Both the position numbers and the translations under genes were made by a program. Below, in pieces: positions 11,061 to 23,078 of a DNA stretch of 64,000 nucleotides. Location of the stretch: positions 81,665,539 through 81,729,538 of the forward strand of contig NC_089742.1 of assembly GCF_040412425.1 (NCBI RefSeq). Direction: 5' to 3'. Each line of letters begins with the position of its first letter. The stretch's first letter is position 1. The notes under the pieces were generated by a model that saw only the letters and a program-made list of their open reading frames with translations, made no database searches and had not been told where the DNA came from. Origin of the DNA: Macrobrachium rosenbergii (Eukaryota > Arthropoda > Malacostraca > Decapoda > Palaemonidae).

Positions 11061-11390
11061 GATGACGGGAATCCTGACAGTCGTTCATCTAACATGTAAA
11101 TGTGCTAGCTGGAAATTCCAGCTCTTCATTTTAAAAGCAGCAGTGATGAACTCTCTTGTGCAAGTCAACAGAATTACCTGTACCATTTATTTTGCCTGTG
11201 CTTCATTAAAATAAAGCTGGAATGAGTTCAGCAAGTGAAAACAAATATTTGCATAGATGTTTTAGTCAACAATATTGCTCGAAATGTCTCTACTTTGTTG
11301 GATGCTGTACTGAAATATATGGAACAACCTGATGATGCTCTTAAAAATAGTATTCTGTTTGTTAGAAATTTCAGAGAAATCTGAGTAACA

Positions 11391-12003
11391 ATGGCACCAT
11401 CTTATCTAAAATGTTTATCATGGAATGTAAACGGTTTACATAAAAGGTCTACTGATGTTCACTCGTATGTTTTATCCAATGATACTGATGTAATAACTTT
11501 GCATGAGGGGAATCAATAGAGTAGGTTTTCATTTAGCTGGATATCAAAGTTTTGAGTTACCTGCAGATCCTCTGAGCAACACATGGGAATTAACTACATT
11601 TATTAAGAACAACATTCCCGCTGTTATGGTTAATGGTACAGATTTTAAATATCAATGTTCACATGGTGGCTCATGTCATATATATTATTAAAGCCTGTAT
11701 TCATTCTAATATGTCGGAATTAGAAAATTTACCTTCTACCATATTTAGTGAGCCATGTTCATTGTTGGGTGATTTGAATGCTCGTCATGAAAATGTACGT
11801 ACTGCTGGATGCCCAAATAGAAATGGATGTTCTTTGAATAATATACTGAATTCCATGGATAGTGTTTGGGTTTTGGGTAAGAATGAACCTGCTCATATAA
11901 GGGGTGGAAGACTTGATTATGCTTTGCTTTTCAATATAGCAGAAGCACTTGTTGTGGGTGAATTGCCTAGTGATCATTTTGGAATCTGTGTAGAGTATCT
12001 GTA
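11391..12003 (+). pseudogene. LINE: AP endonuclease region
   Basis: The frame starts MAPSYLKCLSWNVNGL at 11391, the typical opening of an APE-type endonuclease, with the catalytic Glu in TLHEGN. It breaks by stop and frameshift near 11515-11690. It then continues with CSLLGDLNARHENV (GDxN motif), GGRLDYALL and LPSDHFGICVEY (SDH motif). Target-primed non-LTR retrotransposons use this domain to nick DNA. The element also encodes RT and RNase H (next entries). The short stretch just upstream (11270-11380) may be the end of ORF1. Confidence 0.8.
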
Positions 12004-12690
12004 AATATAAGGAAATTAGCTTTTAACTTCTCTAGGAAAAAATATGTTTTGAGGTCACAGGAAAATGCTAAATTGATGAATAAGTTCATGAATGGTACAA
12101 AGATCAGAAGAGAGCAGAAGGACATGGTAATGATGAAAATAAATTTTTCGATGACCTCCTCAGTGCTGTTGATGATACTGTACTCTGCATACAGTTAAAG
12201 AAAATTATACAAGAGCCTGTAACAAAAATAAGTATTATGATGATAAAGCTGTTCAAGGTTGGAAAAGACAGTTAAGGAAGGTGCAAAAATAAGGGAGTCT
12301 AAATCCTAATGATGATCAAAACAGGGAAACCATGATCCAAACAGCTGAAGGAATGTCAGATACAAGAAAAGTAGTAAGAGGGAATTATTGGGACGGTTTC
12401 TTGAAAGAGATTTCTTTAATAAAATCTCTTGGTGGTGTATGGAATGAGTTAACAAGATAAGAGGAGTTAAACGAAAAAATGTTGTTCATCCAGACCCTCA
12501 AGGTAAGGCCGATGAAATAATGAAAAAGTGGTCTGGTAAGTTTTAGCAGCCTACCTGTAAACACTCAGGCATGTTTGAAGAACAGGTTGCCTAAAAGGCA
12601 GCTTTTGGTAGAAATGCAAGCAGGAATAAAAGATGAGACTTGTCTACCCAATATTAGAAATGAATTATTGTACTATCAAGCGAGGAAGGT
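12004..12690 (+). pseudogene. LINE: linker between endonuclease and RT
   Basis: This is continuous with the same LINE but full of frameshifts. Short basic stretches such as RVRGNYWDGFLKEIS are discernible around 12370-12420. No motif is recognisable, and the assignment is by position. Confidence 0.5.
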
Positions 12691-13810
12691 ATGGATGGAG
12701 TAACATATGATATAATTAATTGTTTGATTGCAATGGATGACAGTCTGCTATCAGATTTGATTAATTTGTTCTATGCAAATGACAGGTTACCTATAAAATG
12801 GAAGATAGCTTTAATGATACCAGTCCCTAAAAGTAATGGAGAATATTGGCCTATATCTCTGACATCGTGCTTTTGCAAATTAATGGAAAGACTTGTTTTA
12901 AACAGCTATCCGATAATTTGTTTGGTTTTATAAAAAATAAAAGTACAACGGATTGTGTTATTAAAGTACTAAGCAACAGGAGGGCCAGACGTAGGGCTTT
13001 TGTAGACCTTAAGGATGCCTTTGATAGGGCAAATGGTGAGGTAATCCTGGAAGAACTGGCAAATAAAGGAGTGAAAGGATTATTGTTAAAGTATATACAT
13101 AGCCATCTAACTGGAAGGAAACCTAAGGTGTGGTTCCAGGGTCACGAATCTAAGGAAATGTTATCAGAGATAGGTACACCACAAGGTGGAGTATTAAACC
13201 CTACTTTGTTTAATGTACTGATAGACGAAATTTCAAGACATTTCCAAGAGGTACTGATATTGTAATTTATACTGATGATATTCTTATACAAGATGATTCT
13301 TATGCTACTTTGTCATTAACAATGGCAAAGATGCAAAACTTATGTCTGCATATGGGTTTAGTTATAAATGAAAATAAGAGCAAAATACATACTTGCAGAC
13401 AGACAGATAGTTCTTTTTTATTTAATGGGAAGGTACCAAAGTAAGTCGACAGTAATAAGTATCTTGGAATGTACCGTATGTAAGTTTTAAAAAGACCATG
13501 TTCGAGATGAACTATGTTAGAAATCTTTGTCTGGAGAGACTTAAACAATTACAAGTGCTTGCAAACAAGGTAATGGAACAGGCATTCCAGTTTTAAGGAT
13601 GGTTTATGTTAGTACAGTACGCTCAGTTATCGATTATGCAGCGCCTGCATTGTTAAGTTATTCGGAGAAGGAACTGAAGAAATTAGAGGCTAATCAAAAT
13701 GAAGCAATGCATGTTATATTGGGATGTAAAATTAGCACCAGGATAGAATTAATGAGAATGGAATTAAACTTGCCTCATGTAATTGACAGTATTAGAGAAA
13801 CTGTTGTTTG
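12691..13810 (+). pseudogene. LINE: reverse transcriptase
   Basis: The RT blocks occur in order across frameshifts: IKWKIALMIPVPKSNG and PISLTSCFCKLMERLV (about 12790-12900), FVDLKDAFDRA with the first catalytic Asp (about 12999-13030), and GTPQGGVLNPTLFNVLIDEI (about 13172-13230). VIYTDDILI follows at about 13260-13290, with YTDD in place of YADD. The thumb/connection region YVSTVRSVIDYAAPALLSYS runs to about 13810. Together with the RNase H at 17870 this suggests an I/R1-like lineage of non-LTR elements. The element is split at 13923 by two TTAA-flanked insertions. Confidence 0.85.
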
Positions 13811-13922
13811 AATGATAAGAAGAGGGGAATGAAGTATGGAAATGATAACTGCTAAGTTATCAGGAAGGTTTAATACTCCAATTCAAGCTAACAGCTATTC
13901 ATGGAAATTGTATAACATTATA

Positions 13923-16138
13923 TTAACGCTTAAACGCCGACTGGACGTATCGTACATCGACTAAAATTGTCTGTAGGGTGCCGAGTGGACGTTAGGTATG
14001 TCGACTACAAAAAGTTTTTTAAATATTCGCGGAAAAATAGTTATAGGCCTAGTTTGCGAAAGATTTTAAATCACGCGCCTTGAGGGATGCTGGGAGTTCA
14101 CGGATCACACTGTTGTTTTGTTTACAAGCCTTACCCAGCCGCGCACGAGCGAATTTCTTTCTTCTTGCACTACAGAGCATCAGCGACGCATCTCAGAAAT
14201 TCTTTCGTCACTTTGTCGTAATTTTTGCACCGTTTTATATTAACCGTTACATAAAGTTTTATTTATGAAAATGTGCGCAATTTCATGTAGAATACAACAA
14301 AAACCAATCCATGGTTGTAGCTTTTATAAGTTTTAAAATATTTTCATATAAATCACTATAAGTGCCAAAATTTCAACCTTCGGTCAACTTTGACTCTACC
14401 GAAATGGTCGAAAAACGCAATTGAAAGCTAAAACCCTTACATTCTAGTAATAATCAATCATTTACCTTCATTTTGCAACAAATTGGAAGTCTCTAGCACA
14501 ACATTTCGATTTATGGTGAATTTTTGAAAAAAAACTTTATCCTTACGTCCGTGCGCGGTAACTCGCCCGAAAAACTCAGAAATTCTTTAGTCAATTTGTC
14601 GTAATGTTTGCATCGTTTTATATTAGCCGTTACATACAGTTTTATATATGAAAATCTGTGCAATTTCATGTAAAATACAAAAAAAAAAAACCATGGTTGT
14701 AGCTTTTATCAGTTTTGAAATATTTTCATATAAATCACGAGAAGTGCCAAAATTTCGATCTTCGGTCAACTTTGACTTGACCGAAATGGTTGAAAAACGC
14801 AATTGTAAGCTAAAACTCTTACATTCTAGTAATATTCAATCATTTACCTTCATTTTGCAACAAATTGGAAGTCTCTAGCACAATATTTCGATTTATGGTG
14901 AATTTTGAAGAAGAAGAAGAAAAAAAAAAAAAAAAAAATAATCCTTACGTCCATAAGGTAACGGTTAAAAATCTCGGAAATTCTTTCGTCACTTTGTCGT
15001 AATGTTTGCACTGTTTTATATTAGCCGTTACATAAAGTTTTATATATGAAAATTTGTGCAATTTCATGTAAAATACAACAAAAAATAACTCATGGTTGTA
15101 GCTTTTATCAGTTTTGAAATATTTTCATATAAATCATGATGTGCCAAAATTTCAACCTTCGGTCAACTTTGACTAAACCGAAATTGTCGAAAAATGCAAT
15201 TGTAAGCTAAAACTCTTACATTCTAATAACATTCAATCATTTACCTTCATTGTGCAACAAACGGGAAGTCTCTAGCTCAATATTTCGATTTATGGTGAAT
15301 TTTTAAAAAAAACTTTTTCCTTACGTCACCGCCTTGCGTAACTCTGCTGAAAATCTCTCCAATTTCTTTAGTCACCTTGTCATAATTTTTGCACCGTTTT
15401 ATATTAGGCCTTACATAAAGTGTTATACATGAAAATGTGTGCAATATCATGTAGAATACAACAAAAAATAACTCATGGTTGTAGCTTTTATCAGTTTTGA
15501 AATATTTTCATATAAATCACGATAAATAGAAAAAATTCGACCTTCGGTCAACTTTAACTCGACCGAAATGGTCGAAAACTGCAATTGTAAGCTAAAACAC
15601 TTACAGTCTAGTAATATTCAATCAATTACCTTCATTTTGCAACAAACAGGAAGTCTCTAGCACAATATTTTGATTTATGGTGAATTTTTGAAAAAAGCTT
15701 GTTTTTACGTCCGCGCGTTACGAATTCATGCATCATTTTGTGATAATATTTTCTCTGTGTTGCTTTGATCGTTTTACAATTTGTTAAACAGTATACCAGA
15801 ATCATTGCAATTTAGTGTACAATACAACGAAAAAAACAACTCATTAGCTTTAACTGTTTTGCTCACAGAGCGATTTTTAAACAATTATATATGAAAATTT
15901 TTTTGTGGTCATATATTCCAATATTTATATATGATATTTTTTTTCATTTCTGATGGTTGCATACTAAACTTCATGCAATGACAAAAAAGGAGCCAAAAAT
16001 GAACTCTTAATCTTAAAAACTAAGCGTGCTGTGATTAAAAAAAAAAAAAAAAAAATTTCCGCTTCGGCGCTAACTCCTGAATGCCGCCGGCATACGACAG
16101 ACACTTTTGTAAATAGAGGCTCAGCGTTTAAGGATTAA
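13923..16138 (-). mobile_element. Satellite-bearing piggyBac derivative, copy B
   Basis: It is flanked by TTAA at 13923-13926 and 16135-16138. It runs in reverse relative to copies A, C and D: the end with GACGTATCGTACATCG repeats is on the left, and the end with GCCGCCGGCATACGACAG is on the right. Next to the left end, 14030-14150 matches the unique subterminal part of copy A (ATAGTTATAGGCCTAGTTTG). Four ~380-400-bp satellite units follow (landmark GTCTCTAGC at 14490, 14871, 15270 and 15652). There is no transposase, so it is non-autonomous. Both outermost CCC/GGG triplets carry a substitution. Confidence 0.85.
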
Positions 16139-17690
16139 GGGGAGCGCACGCTTACATAGAAATAATGCCCTGATTTTTATGGTGATGTTCCAGAAAAAAT
16201 TTGAGAGTGATCGGATGATTATTTTGGATTTTATTGGGGGGGGAAAAAAAAAAAAAATAAATAAATAAAAATGATTCACCTCCCTCATTTTTAGAGCTAT
16301 TGTAATGTGGCTTCATACACAGAAAGTATATCATAGTATGAAAAGAATAATGGGAAGAATTTTTCTATTCCTTTTTTTTTTGGTGGGGGTGAGGGGGGAT
16401 TTTCCCCCCAAATTTGTATAATTTGATTATCACGGGTTCCTCACCAACCTAAAAAAACCTAGACCCAAACAAATATTCGTCTTTCTTTCCTCTTTCCAAT
16501 GGTATATTTAACTTTAAAATTTACCTAAAAATAAAAAAGTAGTTCGCGTTTGAAGTGCAAAAAAGTGAAAACTGAGAAAAACGACCGTAAAGGTCAACAA
16601 GTTTTTTTTTTTTGGCATTCGTGGAAAAAACTTATCTTAGAGCATTATTTTGGTTGATTTCTGGCTCCAGGTCACCCCCCTTTATAAAAAGGGGTATTAT
16701 TCGCTCGAGGCGAGGGTATCATCAAGTACCACTCAACTCATTGTTGCCTGGTTTGAAACTAAGAAACTAAAAGTTTAGTAGCTACCAGGCTGATATTCTT
16801 GACTCATTTTCAGTCGTTTTCTTCACTTGTTTGGTCTTTTGAGTTTGATTTTCAAGCCTTTTTGTCTCTCGAATGAAGAACTTCTATACTTTCACTTGTG
16901 CCAAACAGATGTGTCAGTAAGTTGAATTTCTCATAGCCAAAGCTGTGTTCAATTTCCTCAATATTTATCTCACTCAATTGATGGTGCTGAGATTTTCCAT
17001 TGCTAATTCACTTTGCTGGGGCACTAACTGTAAACCTACACAATTGGCACTTCATTAAAATATCATTATCCCATCTATTGGCGGAGACGTCGATCAGAAC
17101 TTTACCCCTGCAATTTCATACCTTGCACCTAATACCCGACACTATTTTATCTAACTGAGATTTGATATAATGAACTTGTCATCATATACTCCCTTTTCAT
17201 CATCCTTTATTCATTTCATCAACTGTGAGCGTATTTTTGAAGGTGAAAGTATATAGATTGTACTTAAGAGTTACTGGATGTGAAAAAAAAAATGGCTAAA
17301 AAACGCCGCAAATAGTGAAAAAATTGCTGAGTAAAAAGTTGCCCACCACCCGCTTTCAACGTTTGGGGGCAACCCTTTCTCCTACCACGCATTCACCAAG
17401 GAACAAGCCATTGTTGTTGCCAGATGTAGGAGATAAGGTGATATAAAAATCAAAATAATTAATAAATTAGGCAAATAAAGGAAAAAATGACAATAGTCAT
17501 TAGGAGCCAAACGTCAGCCCTACCTCACTGTGTGGGGGGCGGAGGCCCAAAACCCCATCAATTTTAATATTTCGAAAAAATGCTTTGGTCATGTGATAAC
17601 AAAGGTGTTGCTCATGTCTTACGGCCATTTAACCATTTTTTTTAAATTTCAAAAATATTCATCAAAAATCGAAGAGTGCGCTCCCCTTAA
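16135..17690. mobile_element. TTAA-flanked TIR element E
   Basis: The ends are TTAA-GGGGAGCGCACGCTT and AAGAGTGCGCTCCCC-TTAA, a 15-bp terminal inverted repeat with one mismatch. TTAA lies at 16135-16138 (shared with copy B) and 17687-17690. About 1.55 kb of AT-rich interior holds no coding frame that I recognise. The TTAA target suggests the piggyBac superfamily, but the terminal sequence differs from copies A-D. Confidence 0.75.
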
Positions 17691-18516
17691 GTTATGATGC
17701 TGTGAAGTAGTGTGTTCAGCTGCCAATAGTAAGGCCTTTCAAGCCATGGTTATGTACAAAGGTAGAGATATGCAAAAAGAAATTGGATTACAAAAAGTGA
17801 GTGTCATCCTAATGAGTTAAAACAGGTGTTCTTACCACTACTGTATTATGTAATTTGCCAAGATGTAAAGTTTTTCATATATATTGTGATGGGTCTGTTA
17901 ATGGAGTGAAGCCTGTATGTGGAGTTGTCATACAAAAATTTGGTGACAATACATTTACTGATGACATGATTTCCAAATGAATGCAGGATAATAGCTCTAC
18001 AACAACAGCTGAGTTACGTGCAACTGAATTGTAAAGATCCTTCTAATGCTGATTTGGTACACCAATGCAAGGCTTTGATTTATGAGATAGAACGAAGTGG
18101 TTTTTATGTTAAATTTTACTGTATACCTCCTCATATAGGTATATATTTAAATGAAGTTGCTGACAAATTAGCAAAAGATGCAACATGTAAAAACCTCTGT
18201 TGATGCTGTATGTTTTCATCAAATAAAGAGAGGTATGAGGCATCGGACAGCTGCGTGGGAGACTGATAATGCGGAAAAGATTTTAGTAGGCGGCAGTAAT
18301 AGCATGAGGCATTATCTGTATGTACTATCTGGAAATAACCATATTACATATGGCGAAGCTCTGTCTAAAATTGACATGTTTATAATGAGGTTAAGGTTAG
18401 GATACAAGTATTCATGGGAATATGTTGGTGATGGTAATAATTTTTTGTGCAAGTTATGTGATGAGCCCAACTCTCATACATTATGTATTACATTGTACTG
18501 TATATTGTTTTCATAA
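17691..18516 (+). pseudogene. LINE: RNase H and C-terminal domain
   Basis: This is the continuation of the LINE after the nested insertions. RNase H motifs are visible: YCDGSVNGVKPVCGVVI (about 17880) with the first Asp, TTTAELRAT (about 18000) with the Glu, and CIPPHIGIYLNEVADKLAKD (about 18120-18180) with the last Asp. A C-terminal cysteine motif, FLCKLCDEPNSHTLC, follows at about 18445-18490. Several stops and shifts are present. The junction upstream reads TTAA-GTTATGATGC, consistent with a single ancestral TTAA at the insertion site. Confidence 0.8.
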
Positions 18517-19964
18517 ATTTGTACACACTGATAAATTAATTGTTTTGGAATTCTGTTGACTCAGTGGGGTTAGACTTTACTATATTTTCTTTTTCAAAAT
18601 AATTTATTGTCCAATACAATGTTTTGAGGAATTAATTCTGATGATGTCGACTACTAAGGAACCTTCTTCTGACTGTTACTATGGAAAGATGTTTGTATGC
18701 AGCATGCAATAAATTTTTTTCATGAGTCTGAAAAGGTCAGATAATGGAACTTGTCTGGTACATAAAGTATACTTTCTGCAGCCTGCTTTACTAACATTAT
18801 AATGTGAAGATGGCGTTATCTGATGGTGTCTGTTATCATTAGTTGTTCCACTTGTGAACCAACAACATTTGGGCAAGCTGAATCCCACAGGGGGCTGTGT
18901 GCAATAAACTTGCTCAGCAACAGTAATGGTTGTGATAACCAAGTTAGCAACAGTAATGGTTGTGATCACCAAGTTAATGTTTTGTAAATCAGATGAACTT
19001 TAATTACAACTCTGTTGGAGAACAGTTGGTCAGTGTGGCAAAGGATACCAATAGTAGCAAGGACAAAAACCAGTAAGCCAGAAAATCATGAAAAGCACAG
19101 GTAAATGCCTGAAAACCATGGATATGAAGGCAGAATGTATTCAAAACATAAAATTTTATCAATGATGATTACAGTAGTGCACTTTAAGTCTTGAAATTTA
19201 ACATTGTGGTCTGGTTAAACTAATTTAAAATTAACAATAACAACCAATTCAAAAACAGTATGTATGCACAACAATGCAGCAAGCCTGCAAACTGCTATGG
19301 GTGCTCAACTGAAGGATATGCCTCCAATTTATCAAATGTAACCTAAGAGTAGAGGAATGTTTTTGTTTGCATTAAAAATCACTTGAGGATAATTTTCTTG
19401 TACATATGTTTCCTTAAATTTATCTGGTGTTACTAAAGATTATCATAGAGTTACCACATTAGAGAAATAATTCAGTGTTTTTTTTATTATTATTATTCAT
19501 TTTCACAGTAATCCAAGTACCACATTAAAACCAGCTACAAAGATAAAATGTACATATTTATATATACAAAATAAAAGATAACTCTGACCATTAAACTCAA
19601 AATATTGCTTCCTTACATGAATTTTTAAGAAAACTATATAAATAGCAATTTATTCTAATAAATTAGTTAAAAAGTTACAGATAAATGTCAGTTCAATTTA
19701 CCTGGAATAAAACTTTAATAACAATTTTAATATTGTATCTTTGGTTTCTAAAATAACAATCAATAAAAGAAATTATTTACGAACAACATAGCATTTAAGA
19801 TAAGACAGAACAATTTAAATGGAAAATCATAAAGACTAATAGTGCCAACAGTTAGGATTCCAATTTCATTTCATTTACAAACAAATCCTAGTTACCGGCA
19901 TTTCTACAGCTAACCGCAAGAAATGTGCATGAACGGTAAGTTCATACATATTTACCTTATACAA
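18517..19964. other. 3' flank of ATAD5; no other gene seen
   Basis: AT-rich sequence between the LINE and the ATAD5 stop codon. It contains a 27-bp tandem repeat (acagtaatggttgtgatMACC AAGTTagca type) at about 18918-18978. No repeat family is recognised otherwise. Part of it should be the ATAD5 3' UTR, because that gene runs leftwards. Confidence 0.5.
19649..19654 (-). promoter_or_regulatory. Candidate polyadenylation signal AATAAA
   Basis: A minus-strand AATAAA lies about 310 bp past the ATAD5 stop. Another is at 19483-19488. Such hexamers are frequent by chance in this AT-rich DNA, so this is only positional evidence. Confidence 0.25.
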
Positions 19965-20211
19965 CTATGGACATAATGAATTTGCTAATTTAATCTTGTC
20001 TCCTCCAGATAAATCAATGCCATAATGGGAGGCCTGGCTTAAATATCTTCTTCCCCTTCTTGATTTACAAAGCACAGCAGTAAGTTCATCGTGGCGAACG
20101 ACACTTCTCATAAAGCAAAGGTAATCCATGAAACCTTTCCGATTAAGCTGATGCACAAGTGGCACTTGGTTAAGCAATCGCTCATCAATTTTTTCATATT
20201 CTTTTAGGCTC
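19965..20211 (-). CDS. ATAD5: ATAD5/Elg1, terminal coding exon
   Basis: The exon begins after a strong acceptor (polypyrimidine then CAG at 20212-20214 on the minus strand) and ends with TAG at 19965-19967. It encodes the end of the protein: SLKEYEKIDERLLNQVPLVH, MDYLCFMRSVVRHDE, then KSRRGRRYLSQASHYGIDLS and the last residues KLANSLCP. As I recall the vertebrate C-terminus, it has the same layout: a DYLPTLRTICR-like block, then a basic RRFLHYL stretch, then an ending near LAADFP. The first base completes a codon started in the exon ending at 25162 (AG|G, Arg), so the frames join exactly. ATAD5 replaces RFC1 in a clamp-loader-like complex that removes PCNA from DNA after replication. The role of this last segment is less well defined than the AAA core. 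Confidence 0.85.
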
Positions 20212-21017
20212 CTGAAAAATAATAAAAAAAACAAATAGTAATTCTCACTATAAATTGAAGATAAATAATTTCTCATAACTGCATACCAAATCCTATCTTG
20301 AGCAAACATTTTTCAACTGTCCAGTCAGTCTTCATTCAGCAAAAACTATGATCAGTCCTTGAGTTATGATTGTTTGCTATGTGATATTATATTATGAATT
20401 TACAATGGCAATACAGTTGGCCTCCACCTATTTGCAGTTCAATATTCGAGGATTCACCTATTCGTGGATTTTTCTGTGGAACATAACTCAAATTATTTGC
20501 GGAAAATTCGCCTATTCATGGATTTTTTCATAGAGCATATCTAAATTTTATGCTAATTCTTTTTATTTTATTTTTGTGACTAAATACATTTTTTATAAAA
20601 AAAAAAAAATGATTTACTAATTTTCAAATATTAATATTAATGTAAACAGCAAAATAACGTAAAAGTATTTTTTCTTATAAAAACGTTTGCCAAACGATGC
20701 GCAAATTCCAAACACAAAGCTCTCGGGAAAGAAAATGCAGCTTGGAAAGCTGAAATACCTAGGTGCAATGCTACTTGACACACTATTGGCTGGGGTTTGC
20801 AAAGAGGCCAATCCAAGAGCACCATTCATTTTCCTTGGTGCTGAGTGGCTGTACCCCCAAGACTTTGTCTCGTAGAGATGTGTTGCAAGAGCCCACATCT
20901 CTGCCAGTTCACTGCATAAACCTCTGCTGTTCGAGTGTTTCACCGTGTTTCTGTGTACTTTGTGTATCTTTGTGTCTCATTTTTAATCTTTGTGTAGATT
21001 TTTAATCGTGCCCTAAG

Positions 21018-22730
21018 ATGCCTCCTAAACGTTATGCTCCTTCTAAGCCTTCTGGAAAAGAGCCTAAGCACCAGATGAAGGTCATGATGCTCCAGAAGGT
21101 AGCACTTCTGGAACTGTTGAAGGAACGGAAAAGTTATACAGTACCATGTGTGATAAGAGCATCATGAGGATGGAGTCGGCATTAGCTGGTGTGGATATCA
21201 GAGTGCTGTAAGAACATCCCCTCTATGGCAACATCATCTGCAAGAAGAGATGAAAACTCTACCAGCAGTTTTAGACTGTTACAGAAGGCAGCGGCATGCA
21301 GGAAGCAGGCTTCTTAGGCTTCGACAACCCTGCCGAAGAAGAAGAGGAAGAAGCAGGACCATCATCAGCTCCTAAAGGTTTTCAGACCAGCAAGGAGAAA
21401 TTCTACGGTTTCCAGAAGTGGTTCCACCTGAAGCGTGTTTCTCTGCACGGGGAAATGGGATCGGCAGACACGGAGGCAGCCACCAAGTATCCTGAGACCT
21501 TCAAGAAAATCATCAGGGACAAGAGCTACTGTCCAGAACAGGTGTTCAATATGGATGAGACGAGCTTGTTCTGGAAGAAAATGGCTTCACAGACATACTT
21601 CATGATGGACGAAGCCAGAACCCCTGGGTTTAAGGCCCAGAAGGACAGGGTTACCCTCATCATGTGTGGGAATGCAGCTGGCTTCATGCTGAAACTAGGC
21701 CTCATTTACAAGGCTGTACACCCCAGGGCCCTCAAGAATAAGAACAAGAACTTGCTGCCTCTGTTTTGGATGCACAACCCCAAGGCCTGGATTACTAAAG
21801 TCCTTACGTCTAACTGGTTCATTCAGAGCTTCATCCCTCAAGTTAAGGATTACCTCAACAACTTGTGCATGGAGTTTGGGGTGCTGTTGATTATGGCTAA
21901 TGCTGGTGGCCACCCTCTGGATCTTTATTATGAGGGGGTCCAGCTCCAGTTCCTCCCTGCCAACACCACCTCTCTCCTCCAGCCTATGGACCAAGGCATG
22001 GTCCATGCCTTCAAGGCACTCTACACCTAGAACTCCCTCAAGCACCTTGTGAAGGCAACGGACAATGACAGTGAATTTATGCTGAAGGAGTATTGGCATA
22101 AATTCACGATTGCTGCTTCTGACTGTCATCAGCCAATTGTTGAAGGATATGAAGGAGACCCTTAATGCGTGCTGGAAGAAGTTGTGGCCAGAGTGTGTTC
22201 ATGATTATATGGGCTTCTCTCCTGAAGAAATTCAACATTCGGCCATTGATAAGGCAGTCCAATTGGCAAGGATGCTCAGTGGAGAAGGCTTCGATGACAT
22301 CACCAAGGACTAAGTCAGCACCCTCATTGATGCCCACTCTGGCCTCCTGATGGACCAGATTTGGAAGAGCTGACGAAGCCTGCCAGTGAGGAAGAAGACA
22401 CGGCAGGTTAAGGGGACAAGGAGGAGGATGAAGGCCTGTCTCTGGAACATCTGTCCCGAATTATGAGGGGAGCCAGGGAATTGCAGGAGATTACTAGGGC
22501 ATGGGATCCTTATATGGAACGCTCCATCAAGTTTTCAAATGTCCTTGATGCATGGATGGGGCCCTACAATAACCTCCTCGTCAGCACGAAAGAGGCAGCA
22601 ACAGCAGCTGCCTATCACCATATTTCTTGAGCCCATAAAGGCTCCAAAGCTTCCCCAAGCCCCTGAAGAAGTGCAACTGGTGGACGAAATGTCTAAAGAA
22701 GGGGAAAAGGCACCCCCACAGGAGATGTAA
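21018..22730 (+). pseudogene. Tigger-type transposase B, broken
   Basis: It starts MPPKRYAPSKPSGKE at 21018, is frameshifted near 21080 and 21210, then is open from 21296 to 22030. Core motifs are QVFNMDETSLFWKKM (first Asp intact, about 21540), KAQKDRVTLIMCGNAAG, LLIMANAGGHPLDL (about 21885) and SLLQPMDQGM (third Asp intact, about 21975). In the second motif the usual LDNAPGHP reads MANAGGHP, so the second catalytic Asp is lost. A stop at 22030 precedes a further decayed C-terminal region (FSPEEIQHSAIDKAVQLARM near 22220) that ends near 22730. Tigger transposases normally run about 500-600 residues with a DDD core, so this copy is inactive. The reverse frames over it are shadows. Confidence 0.85.
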
Positions 22731-23078
22731 CTTCTCTGCTTTGCTAAGCAGTCATATCTTCACCGTCATTCACAAAACTGCACAGTTAATTCATCATCTT
22801 CAATCAACATTCATCACTGGTGAGTATCCGTACGATTTACACAATCTTAAACTTCTCATTATTTTGTATATTTTTTCAATGCATATTTAAATATTTAGGT
22901 ACAGTACTTAACAGGTCCCTGTACTTGAGAATGTACCAATGTTACCCCTATCTACTATATACATTAAAAGAAAATGGTAAGGCTAGAATACTGAATGAAA
23001 GAAAATGTGCGTGCCTGAATATAGGGGTACCTTGATTAGTTGTAGGAGTGTTCATACATAGCTGTAAGACATATATTT

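Noticed and set aside
10451..11095. Hydrophobic minus-strand frames that could suggest membrane proteins
   Set aside because: They lie in a tandem AT-rich repeat that recurs elsewhere with stops, so the hydrophobicity reflects base composition.
13923..16138. Idea that the ~380-bp tandem units are a centromeric satellite or CRISPR-like array
   Set aside because: The array is bounded by TTAA-flanked terminal repeats and has only 4-5 units without spacers, so it is the interior of a transposon copy.
21695..22129. 144-codon minus-strand frame
   Set aside because: It is antisense to the Tigger B transposase core and has no motif of its own.
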